Positions 55,949-63,389 of a stretch of 64,000 nucleotides of DNA are shown one piece after another (the stretch's first letter is position 1; each line of letters opens with the position of its first letter). The notes beneath the pieces were generated by a model. It saw only the letters and a program-made list of their open reading frames with translations, ran no database searches and was not told the DNA's origin. Origin of the DNA: Chloroflexota bacterium (GTDB lineage: Bacteria > Chloroflexota > Ktedonobacteria > Ktedonobacterales > Ktedonobacteraceae). The position numbers and the translations under genes are program-made. The stretch covers positions 1 through 64,000 of the forward strand of contig CADDYT010000004.1 of NCBI GenBank assembly GCA_902810755.1. The letters are read 5' to 3'.

Positions 55949-56183
55949 AGATGATTCTTCCTCCGTGGACATAGATAAAGTCCTGTTCCTCTTTCCTGAC
56001 CCTGACTCGTTCCTGCCTTCTATCGCATCCCTGTCAGTCAGGCTCACATCTTCTCTGCTTCGTATTATCTCACATTTTCAGCGAGATAAGGGAGGAAATA
56101 AGACAAAATATGAGCATGGTTCATTTCAGGTTCCCTGGTAAAATCCCCTGTAGATAGCCAATCCCGACGGTAAAAATGGAACA

Positions 56184-56212
56184 TTGACAGGTTATTTTAT
56201 GAGTAATATAAT
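56184..56212 (+). promoter_or_regulatory. Perfect-consensus sigma-70 promoter of methyltransferase gene
   Basis: TTGACA at 56184-56189 and TATAAT at 56207-56212 match the consensus exactly with the ideal 17-base spacer. Transcription would begin near 56219, giving a leader of about 67 bases. Confidence 0.75.
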
Positions 56213-56285
56213 GATATTTAGAGTTTTTGCCTAACAGGTACGGCCTGAGAGTGATTGACACTATTTTTCAGTCAGGGAGGAAGAA

Positions 56286-57311
56286 ATGCAAGGCTTGACC
56301 GAGATGAATGGTTTGAAAAGAGCAAGCCACATTGATTTGAACCAGGAGCAATTGTCAGGCAGGAAGAACCTCCAGCTTTTGCCTGTCCCTTATTTTAACT
56401 CATCTCATGTAACCTTATATAAAGGTGATGCCGAGGTGATATTATCGGGGGTAGAGGCCGAGTCTATAGACTGTATTGTTACTTCCCCTCCCTATTACGG
56501 GAAACGGGACTATGGTATTACAGGACAGTTGGGTCTGGAAGAACATCCTCAGTTATATATTGACAGACTTGTGGCCGTATTTCATCAAGCAAGACGGGTT
56601 CTTAAGCCTACAGGAAGTTTATGGGTGAATATAGGCGATACATACTGGAGTGGAAAAGGCCGCTCTCATGGTATCGATGTGAAACAAAGAAATCGCCGCT
56701 TTGATCGTCCACAAGATAAAAGAGGGCAGGGTCCCTGGTGTGTTCCAAAACAACTCCTCCTTATTCCACATCGATTTGCTATTGCAATGCAAGACGACGG
56801 ATGGATTGTACGTAATGATAATGTCTGGTACAAGCCAGCGCCAATGCCTGATCCTGTCTCAGATCGATGTGCTTTAGCACATGAGTATATTTTTCACTTT
56901 GTGAAGCAGAGAAAATACTATTTTGATGCAGAAGCTGTTGCTATGCCTTCTAACGGGAAGCGTGATCGAAAGCCGCCTTTCTCTGTTTGGAGTGTGCCCA
57001 CGAGTTCAGGCCAAACAATGCCCGCTAGAAAGAAGCATATAGCAACGTTCCCTGAGCAATTAGTGTCATTACCTGTACAGGCTACGTGTCCACCGAATGG
57101 TGTATTACTTGATCCTTTTTGTGGCAGTGGGACAGCTCTGTTATTTGCAGTAAAGCAAAGCAAAGAGAGGCATGCCATAGGTATTGATATCAGCGAAGAC
57201 GCTCTGCAAGAGGCAAAAGATAGTATTCTCCTTTTTGAGCAGGACTTGTTGCAACAAAAAGGAAATGATCAGGTGGATAGCAAGTGTTCGCTGCTCAGTA
57301 GAAGCCAGTAA
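56286..57311 (+). CDS. DNA methyltransferase, beta-class (N4-cytosine/N6-adenine)
   Basis: This 341-residue protein has motif IV first (DCIVTSPPYYGKRDYG, residues about 60-75) and the SAM-binding motif I last (LLDPFCGSGTALLFAVKQSK, about 275), the beta-class order. TSPPY is usual for N4-cytosine enzymes. The target site lies in the variable middle (LLLIPHRFAIAMQDDGW) and cannot be predicted. GGGAGGAAG precedes ATG 56286. The gene is AT-rich and faces a DUF262/HNH nuclease tail to tail, nine bases away, which suggests a modification-restriction module. Confidence 0.9.
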   Translation: MQGLTEMNGLKRASHIDLNQEQLSGRKNLQLLPVPYFNSSHVTLYKGDAEVILSGVEAESIDCIVTSPPYYGKRDYGITGQLGLEEHPQLYIDRLVAVFHQARRVLKPTGSLWVNIGDTYWSGKGRSHGIDVKQRNRRFDRPQDKRGQGPWCVPKQLLLIPHRFAIAMQDDGWIVRNDNVWYKPAPMPDPVSDRCALAHEYIFHFVKQRKYYFDAEAVAMPSNGKRDRKPPFSVWSVPTSSGQTMPARKKHIATFPEQLVSLPVQATCPPNGVLLDPFCGSGTALLFAVKQSKERHAIGIDISEDALQEAKDSILLFEQDLLQQKGNDQVDSKCSLLSRSQ

Positions 57312-57320
57312 TAGCTGCGA

Positions 57321-58649
57321 TTAGAAAAAATCAGGGTCATCGAAAAATGCCAGCCTGAGTTGCTGTGGTTCTGTGATGAGATCGGGATCCACGAATCTTG
57401 GGAGGGGAATGCTTTCTTGCCCACTTTTTCCTCTCTCAATGAGTTCGCGGTTGGATTGATTATTGCAAAAAGGATGAACCAGGCGCTGGTTCTCTTTTAT
57501 AGTTCTGCCTCCTCTAGCATGCTCAACAATGTGATCGTGTTGTAAATCGGCGGTAGGGTCTAACATACCATCACAGATTCCACAACGATTGGGATTGTAA
57601 AAAAAGTGATCGAGTACCAGAGAAGATTTCTGCCTCTCCGTAAAAGTGCGGCTTTTTCCGGCGGGTAGGCGCACTTTTACGGCTTTGTTGGTAAGTCTTT
57701 TTGTCAATGCCGAATAATCAGCCGCAAATGCTTCAGAATGTATGTCGTCCCTATGCTTGACCAGGAGTTCTAGCAATCCTTGATAATATTGAGCAGTTTG
57801 ACTTGTTACCTCAGGACCCGAACCTGTTCTGCGCGTAATACCTGTTATAACATCTTCTTTGTTATTTAAAAGAACCTGCTCGAAAACAGCACGATGTATT
57901 GAAAATACACGCTTTCTACTAAGAATATCTTCTTCACTACCAGATAATATCCAGTACAAGAAACCATAGAGAAGGCTACGCACATAGCGGCCTGCGTCCG
58001 TGTAGAAGTACAGTACCGGGATTAAGGCCAGAGATTTTGGAGAGGGGCCAATAAGATGCCCCAGTCCATCAAGAGCATTCTCTATAAGATGCAATCCGTT
58101 ACCGATTATCTCTTCTGGTAAAGCATGTATATCTCTATCGATCAGTTTGCGCGTTTCTGCTTTTTGTCCCTTGCCTCCTGCTATCACTGTAAGTAGTTCG
58201 GCCAGCCAGTAGGGTTTTGTCTGTACGTCAGGAGGAACTATCAAAGGTTGTTGTAATCTCTTGATAGGGGTCTCGTAAGCAGGCTTGAAAAGCATCTCAT
58301 GGAGTTTATTTACTCCTTTGAGTATCTCCTCTATTTTATTTTGAGCTAACTCATTGCCCTCCTCTTCCAGATCTTTTGTATGCCAGTAATGCTTTGCACT
58401 ACTTATACTGGATATAGACATTACCGCTCGAACAAAACTGGAATGTCTGCTTTCAATGATGGTGGTTTCCCACTCCGATAACTGCCTGCCGCTTTTATTA
58501 ATTTTTAAAAATGATATTTCTGCTTTTTCGTAATTACCAGGCACCCATAAAATATGAAAACCAACTTCTCCTCTGCGCAGGCGCTGATAGAATAAACCCC
58601 TGTTGAAGGTAGTTGCATCTAATACCCGCCTGGGAGCTTTGTCTTCCAT
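57321..58649 (-). CDS. HNH-nuclease half of a DUF262-type restriction protein
   Basis: This 442-residue protein opens with a segment that usually follows a DUF262 domain (EISFLKINKSGRQLSEWETT). A long helical middle follows, and the chain ends in an HNH site of the Cys-ligated kind: CGICDGMLDPTADLQHDHIV, EHARGGRT and LVHPFCNNQ. DUF262 proteins such as GmrSD use a ParB-like half to sense or hydrolyse nucleotide and the HNH half to cut DNA. It is in the same frame as the upstream gene, separated by one TAA and six codons, and has no ribosome site of its own. Confidence 0.85.
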   Translation of the reverse strand: MEDKAPRRVLDATTFNRGLFYQRLRRGEVGFHILWVPGNYEKAEISFLKINKSGRQLSEWETTIIESRHSSFVRAVMSISSISSAKHYWHTKDLEEEGNELAQNKIEEILKGVNKLHEMLFKPAYETPIKRLQQPLIVPPDVQTKPYWLAELLTVIAGGKGQKAETRKLIDRDIHALPEEIIGNGLHLIENALDGLGHLIGPSPKSLALIPVLYFYTDAGRYVRSLLYGFLYWILSGSEEDILSRKRVFSIHRAVFEQVLLNNKEDVITGITRRTGSGPEVTSQTAQYYQGLLELLVKHRDDIHSEAFAADYSALTKRLTNKAVKVRLPAGKSRTFTERQKSSLVLDHFFYNPNRCGICDGMLDPTADLQHDHIVEHARGGRTIKENQRLVHPFCNNQSNRELIERGKSGQESIPLPRFVDPDLITEPQQLRLAFFDDPDFF

Positions 58650-58667
58650 GACTGCGCGATTGAATTC

Positions 58668-59162
58668 TTAGTCAGCAGCCTGATAATCGCTGATACTCCC
58701 AATTTTTATCTTGACAAGATTGCGAACTTCTTTTGCTGCCTGTTTAATGAGTACTTCTTGCTCCTCATCTCTGTATTCCCCGGAAGGAAGTGTATCACCC
58801 CAATCATCATTGAGCCACGCCAGCACGACAGAGATGCGATGACCGCCATCAAGAACATAATCATAGCCATTTTCCGGGCTTGACCACATAATGATGCTCG
58901 GAATCACCTGTTCATTTACAATGGATTCCAGCAAGGATACACAATCCTCAGGTGTCCATGCCCATGTTGCACGCTGGAAATCTGGTTTACGTAATGACGC
59001 AACCCGTGAGGAGATATGGTCTCCAAATAAATCACTCATTCTCAGCATGGGTGGCCCGGATGGCGTTGATGCAACTTTTTCTCGGGATCGCTGGTAGCGC
59101 AGGTTCTCACGCTGGATAAGGTGATCTAAGTATACCTTCAGGCTTGTTTTCTCTGTTGCCAT
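58668..59162 (-). CDS. DUF262 (ParB/GmrS-like) half of restriction protein
   Basis: This 164-residue protein carries the DUF262 core: RKPDFQRATWAWTPEDCVSL, LLESIVNEQVIPSIIMW and the YVLDGGHRISVVLAW motif (DGGxR) of the ParB-like nucleotide-binding fold. GGAGGTATCCAT precedes the ATG. It ends at TAA 58668-58670, after which the frame stays open into the HNH gene. Either one gene was split by a nonsense change, or the two are made separately. Confidence 0.85.
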   Translation of the reverse strand: MATEKTSLKVYLDHLIQRENLRYQRSREKVASTPSGPPMLRMSDLFGDHISSRVASLRKPDFQRATWAWTPEDCVSLLESIVNEQVIPSIIMWSSPENGYDYVLDGGHRISVVLAWLNDDWGDTLPSGEYRDEEQEVLIKQAAKEVRNLVKIKIGSISDYQAAD

Positions 59163-59214
59163 ATGGATACCTCCAAATATACCTTCGAAAATATCTCCTC
59201 AATTTTGCTTCTCA

Positions 59215-59243
59215 ATAATACTCTATGTGGTTGCGTAAGGCAA
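59215..59243 (-). promoter_or_regulatory. Promoter of DUF262 gene
   Basis: On the minus strand, TTGCCT (59238-59243) and TATTAT (59215-59220) are 17 bases apart. The leader to the ATG at 59162 is about 45 bases. Confidence 0.55.
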
Positions 59244-59291
59244 GCCCAGAGTGGCTTCAAGCTTGATGTGCCTCCTGAACAGCATGGGGGG

Positions 59292-59321
59292 TTGTTTTTG
59301 CTTGAGGGAAATCGTTATAAC
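59292..59321 (+). promoter_or_regulatory. Possible promoter of a leaderless yjbQ-like mRNA
   Basis: TTGTTT and TATAAC are separated by 18 bases. The -10 ends seven bases before the ATG at 59329, so the transcript would begin at or next to the start codon. No Shine-Dalgarno sequence is visible. Confidence 0.4.
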
Positions 59322-59328
59322 ATAACAT

Positions 59329-59718
59329 ATGAAGACAATCACCGTTACGACCCACAGAAAAGACGAGATTGTTGATATTACGGACACGGTGGAGGCGGCG
59401 CTGCGCGAGGGGGGGCCGCGCGAGGGCGTGTGTGTCGTTTTTGTCGCCCACACGACCTGCGCGCTGACTACTGCCGATCTTGACCCCGGCACCGACCTTG
59501 ATCTCCTGCAGGCGCTGCGCCGCCTGCTGCCCCCGCTCTCCTACCGGCACCCGCACAACCCGGCGCACGCGCCCGATCACCTGATTTCGTCCATCATTGG
59601 CCCGTCGCTGAGTATTCCCTACGCCGATCACCAGTTGTTACTGGGTGTCTGGCAGCGTGTCGTGCTGGTCGAACTGGATGGGCCGCGACGGCGTACCGTG
59701 CATGTTGCGTGGATGTGA
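59329..59718 (+). CDS. YjbQ/UPF0047 family protein
   Basis: This 129-residue protein matches the UPF0047 (YjbQ) fold. It has HTTCALTTADLDPGTDLDLL, with the conserved His near the active site, and DHLISSIIGPSLSIPYADHQ leading into LLGVWQRVVLVELDGPR. E. coli YjbQ has weak thiamine phosphate synthase activity; the true role is unknown. The length is typical. It stands alone, directly after the restriction island, where GC returns to the level of the chromosome. Confidence 0.85.
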   Translation: MKTITVTTHRKDEIVDITDTVEAALREGGPREGVCVVFVAHTTCALTTADLDPGTDLDLLQALRRLLPPLSYRHPHNPAHAPDHLISSIIGPSLSIPYADHQLLLGVWQRVVLVELDGPRRRTVHVAWM

Positions 59719-59723
59719 AAAGA

Positions 59724-60599
59724 TCAGTTGTGCAGCAGGAATGCCTGTAGTGCCTGGCAGGTTTCTTCCGGGGCTTCTTCCGGCAGGAAATGCCCGGAGG
59801 GAAGAGCATAGCCCTGCACGTCCTCGGCTCGCTCGCGCCAGACCGCCAGGACATCGTATTTGCGTCCGATGAAGCCCTTCTCGCCCCATAAGACGAGCAG
59901 AGGGCAGCGCACTTTCTGCTGCATGTCAGCCTCGTCATGTTGCAGGTCGATGCTGGCCGAGGCCCGGTAATCCTCGCAGGTGGCATGGATGCAGGCAGGG
60001 TTGCAGAAGCAGCGCAGGTACTCGGCTATCGCCTCAGGCGTGAATGCTGAGGGGTCAGCACTCCAACGCTGGAGCCGACTGCGCAGGAAGTATTCGGGCT
60101 GCGCCCCGATCATGCGCTCAGGATGGTCGTCAGGCTGGATCAGAAAGAACCAGTGATAATAGACGGTGGCGAATTCTTTATCGGTCGTCATGTACATCAG
60201 ATAGGTGGGCGCAATGTCCAGCACTGCCGCTTTTTTGATGCGCTGTGGGTGGTCGAGGGCCATGCGATGGGTCACGCGCGCTCCCCGGTCGTGTCCAACC
60301 ACGGAAAAGGTATCGTAGCCGAGTTTCTGCATCACCTCGACCATATCCTGAGCCATCGCCCGTTTGGAATAGGTCGAGTGATCCATTGCCCCCGCTGGCT
60401 TGGAGCTATCGCCATAGCCGCGCAGATCGGCGAGTATGACGGTGAAGTTCTGCGCCAGGCGAGGGGCGATTTTATGCCACATCACATGGGTTTGCGGGTA
60501 GCCATGCAGCAGCAAGAGGGGATCGCCTGATCCCCCCTTCAGCACGTGAATGCTGGCTCCAGTTGTCTGTATCTGCAACGGGACAAACGTTTCAAACAT
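59724..60599 (-). CDS. Alpha/beta-hydrolase, fluoroacetate dehalogenase-like
   Basis: This 291-residue enzyme has the fold marks LLLLHGYPQTHVMWH (oxyanion hole), the nucleophile Asp in VVGHDRGARVTH and the final His in PSGHFLPEEAPEE. As in fluoroacetate dehalogenases, the elbow is D-R-x-x-R (GHDRGAR), a His-Trp pair follows (YYHWFFLIQP) and a Tyr is in the cap (CEDYRA); these bind the halide and carboxylate. It could hydrolyse haloacetates. Epoxide hydrolases share much of this, so the substrate is inferred. AAAGGATGC precedes the ATG. Confidence 0.8.
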   Translation of the reverse strand: MFETFVPLQIQTTGASIHVLKGGSGDPLLLLHGYPQTHVMWHKIAPRLAQNFTVILADLRGYGDSSKPAGAMDHSTYSKRAMAQDMVEVMQKLGYDTFSVVGHDRGARVTHRMALDHPQRIKKAAVLDIAPTYLMYMTTDKEFATVYYHWFFLIQPDDHPERMIGAQPEYFLRSRLQRWSADPSAFTPEAIAEYLRCFCNPACIHATCEDYRASASIDLQHDEADMQQKVRCPLLVLWGEKGFIGRKYDVLAVWRERAEDVQGYALPSGHFLPEEAPEETCQALQAFLLHN

Positions 60600-60634
60600 G
60601 CATCCTTTGTCCTCTGAAAGCCGTCTCAGTCAGT

Positions 60635-61822
60635 TTACACGGAACCGGGCGTTACGGGAGTCGCGTTCAGCGCCGCCTCGGCGATGTAACGCAGGTCCAT
60701 CTCCTCCAGTTCTTTCTTTTTACCGAGCAGGAGTTTGGCCATGTCGAAGGCGCGGTTGAGCTGTTCCTTCTCCAGATCGTAGCCGAGGTCGCGTAGCTGA
60801 GCGTTGAGGGCGGCGCGACCGGAGAGCTTGCCCATGTGCATGCGGCGGTCAGCAGCAGTCAGGCCGATGGATTCGGGCGTCATGATCTCGTAGGTGCTGG
60901 CGTCTTTGAGGACGCCATCCTGGTGGATGCCGCCGCCGTGCGCGAAGGCGTTGGCGCCGACAACGGCTTTAGTCCACTGCGGCTGCATGCCGGAGAGCTT
61001 TGCGACCAGACGGCTGGTGGGAATGATCTTCGTAGTGTCAATGCGGACATCCATGCCCAGGTTGGCGGAACGGGTCTTGATGGCCATGACGACCTCTTCG
61101 GTGGCCGCGTTCCCTGCCCGCTCGCCGAGGCCGTTGATGCAGGTATCCACACGCTCTGCTCCGTTGCGCAGGCCCTCAAGGGCGTTGGCGACGGCCAGAC
61201 CGAGGTCGTCGTGGCAGTGGGCGGAGATGCGGATACCGGGGAACTCGCGCTTCACGTCGGCCACCAGTTGCCCGAATTCCCAGGGCAGGGCGAAGCCGAC
61301 GGTATCGCAGAGGGTGACGAAGCGCACGCCCTCTTTGAGGATGGCCTCGCAGACTTCCAGAATGAAATCGTGTTCGGTGCGCGTCGTGTCTTCCAGGGCG
61401 AAATCGACGTTCTCGGTGTAGGAACGGCCCTGCGCCACCGCGCGCCGCGCCAGTTCCAGCACCTCCTCGCGCGTCTTGCCCAGTTTCACTTTGCGGTGCA
61501 GGGGCGAGACGCTGATGAATGGCTGGATGGCCGGGTGCGCCGCGATCTTCACCGCCTCCCAGGCGCGCTCGATGTCGGCGGGGTTGGCGCGGGCAATGGC
61601 GCAAATTTCAGCGTTGTCGACTTTTGAGGCAATCAGGCGCACGGCCTCGAACTCGCCGGGTGAGGAGATGGGGAAGCCGCAGTCGAGGGTGTCGAAGCCC
61701 ATGTCGGCCAGCGCCTGGGCAATTGCCAGCTTCTCCTCTGGAAAGTAGTTCACGCCGGGCGTCTGCTCGCCGTCGCGCAGCGTGGTTTCATAAAACTTGA
61801 TGATTCGCGGTTCCGTCGTCAT
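60635..61822 (-). CDS. leuA: 2-isopropylmalate synthase, short form without regulatory domain
   Basis: This 395-residue enzyme condenses acetyl-CoA with 2-oxoisovalerate at the start of leucine synthesis. It shows YETTLRDGEQTPGVNYF, SAHCHDDLGLAVANAL (metal His), NGLGERAGNAATEEV and AFAHGGGIHQDGVLKDASTY. Typical LeuA has 500 or more residues with a C-terminal leucine-binding domain; this one ends soon after the catalytic and linker parts. It may thus be insensitive to leucine, or be a related homocitrate/citramalate synthase. leuC and leuD lie 5 kb away. AAGGAG precedes ATG 61822. Confidence 0.85.
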   Translation of the reverse strand: MTTEPRIIKFYETTLRDGEQTPGVNYFPEEKLAIAQALADMGFDTLDCGFPISSPGEFEAVRLIASKVDNAEICAIARANPADIERAWEAVKIAAHPAIQPFISVSPLHRKVKLGKTREEVLELARRAVAQGRSYTENVDFALEDTTRTEHDFILEVCEAILKEGVRFVTLCDTVGFALPWEFGQLVADVKREFPGIRISAHCHDDLGLAVANALEGLRNGAERVDTCINGLGERAGNAATEEVVMAIKTRSANLGMDVRIDTTKIIPTSRLVAKLSGMQPQWTKAVVGANAFAHGGGIHQDGVLKDASTYEIMTPESIGLTAADRRMHMGKLSGRAALNAQLRDLGYDLEKEQLNRAFDMAKLLLGKKKELEEMDLRYIAEAALNATPVTPGSV

Positions 61823-61859
61823 TGCTCATTTCTCCTTCAGAAACTCCCTTGTTTCAACT

Positions 61860-61912
61860 TGCCTGGACGTTCGGTTTGATTCGATTCAATTCAATTCGGT
61901 CTGATCTGATCG
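61860..61912 (-). repeat. Degenerate 5-base repeat in the leuA leader
   Basis: On the minus strand the leader reads GATCAGATCAGACCGAATTG, then AATTGAATCGAATC, a series of five-base units with small changes. It lies about 40-90 bases before the leuA start. No terminator or leader peptide rich in leucine was seen. Confidence 0.5.
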
Positions 61913-62192
61913 CTTCATCAAAGAAAATTATACTCACTCGACAGAATGATGTGCAAGCATGCGCTAGCATGCGGGAGGCAGGTAAATACATGAGCGGCGC
62001 CAGCAGATGGGAAGTATGCATATCGTGATGCAATTGTGAGATGGTCTCCCTTGCATGTGATGTCATTGTGAGCAGGAGAACATAAGCTGTTTCTAGCCTT
62101 CCCGGTATGGAGGACTGGCAACAGTGTTCAAAGATGGCTGTACCGGTTCGCGAGATCAACGAACTGGCGGTGATTGTGAAAGGAGTCATACG

Positions 62193-63209
62193 GTGTTTCA
62201 ACGTATTCTGGTTCCTCTCGATGGATCGGCACGGGCGGAGCGGGTGCTTCCTCTCGCGACGCGGCTGGCCCAGGCTTCCGGTGGAAGCATTCTGCTGTTT
62301 CGCGCTCTGAGCTTCCCGCCTGAGCTGATCTCCTACGTGTCCTTTGAGCCGATAGCGACGGCGCCGCTGGTGAAGATCGAGCGGGCGAAAGCGAAGGACT
62401 ACCTGGATCATCTTGCTCAAACGAGCCTGCCCGGCGGCATTTCTGTAGAGACAGAGGTGGTGGTGGGGGATGTAGCTCCGGCTATTCTCACGGCGATAGA
62501 CGAGCATCACAGCGACCTGGTGGTGATGTCCAGTCATGGCTACACAGGCATGAAGCGATGGGTTATGGGCAGTATCGCGGAAAAAATTGCACGGCTCTCT
62601 CCTGTTCCTGTCCTGATGCAGCGAGACGAGGGGCCTGATCTCGCCCGTGATCTTACGCCGGAAGGTATACTGCAGGCGCTGATCCCGCTGGATGGTTCCC
62701 TGCGAGCCGAGGAGGCTATTGTGCCTGCCGGACAGCTTGTCGCGGCGCTGGCAGCTCCCGGACGTGGGCAGCTTCACTTTCTGCGCATCGTGGTGATGCC
62801 GACCAATGATTTGAGCGGCTATAGCGCCAGAGAAGCCATTTTACAGGCGGCAAAGGAGTATATTCATGTCACCCTGAAGCGCATTCATTCGGGCCAGCTT
62901 GCCAGCAGTCTCGCCGGTCTGGGCCTCTCCTTCACCGGCTCGGTCACCATCGATACTGATATTGCGGCAGCGATTGCGAGAGTGGCAGAGAGTGGGGAGA
63001 GCGCGAGCAACGGGGACATTATGGAGGGGACAGATACAGTACGCCCTTCCCGGCTGATTGCGATGGCAACTCATGGCTACGGCGGCTTGCAACTTTTGAC
63101 GATGGGCAGCGTTACCGGTCGCACGCTGCTTGCCACACAACTCCCGCTGCTGATCGTGCGGCCCCTGGATATGAAGGGAAAGACGACGGCGCCCCGGAAA
63201 CAACTTTGA
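62193..63209 (+). CDS. Double universal stress protein (UspA)
   Basis: This 338-residue protein has two Usp domains. The first (residues 1-145) has RILVPLDGSARAERVL and DLVVMSSHGYTGMKRWVMGS. The second (about 165-330) has LIPLDGSLRAEEAI and MATHGYGGLQLLTMGSVTG. The HG-x-x-G...GS motifs of both are of the ATP-binding kind. GTG 62193 follows AAAGGAG with ideal spacing; upstream in-frame codons lack homology. The role is stress survival by an unknown mechanism. Confidence 0.85.
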   Translation: MFQRILVPLDGSARAERVLPLATRLAQASGGSILLFRALSFPPELISYVSFEPIATAPLVKIERAKAKDYLDHLAQTSLPGGISVETEVVVGDVAPAILTAIDEHHSDLVVMSSHGYTGMKRWVMGSIAEKIARLSPVPVLMQRDEGPDLARDLTPEGILQALIPLDGSLRAEEAIVPAGQLVAALAAPGRGQLHFLRIVVMPTNDLSGYSAREAILQAAKEYIHVTLKRIHSGQLASSLAGLGLSFTGSVTIDTDIAAAIARVAESGESASNGDIMEGTDTVRPSRLIAMATHGYGGLQLLTMGSVTGRTLLATQLPLLIVRPLDMKGKTTAPRKQL

Positions 63210-63389
63210 GTGCCTCCTGTGATTTTTTACCTCTTCTTCGTGATGGGTCTGTGATGTGTGAGCCTTATGCTTTATGCAATAAGCATTTGTATGTAGGCTG
63301 GATACCGCAAGCGTTCTTTCTCGCCAGTACAGGTGAAGAGACGGCGAGCCGGAGGGCGCGGAACGGCGTTCTGCCTGAAAGGAGGCAAC

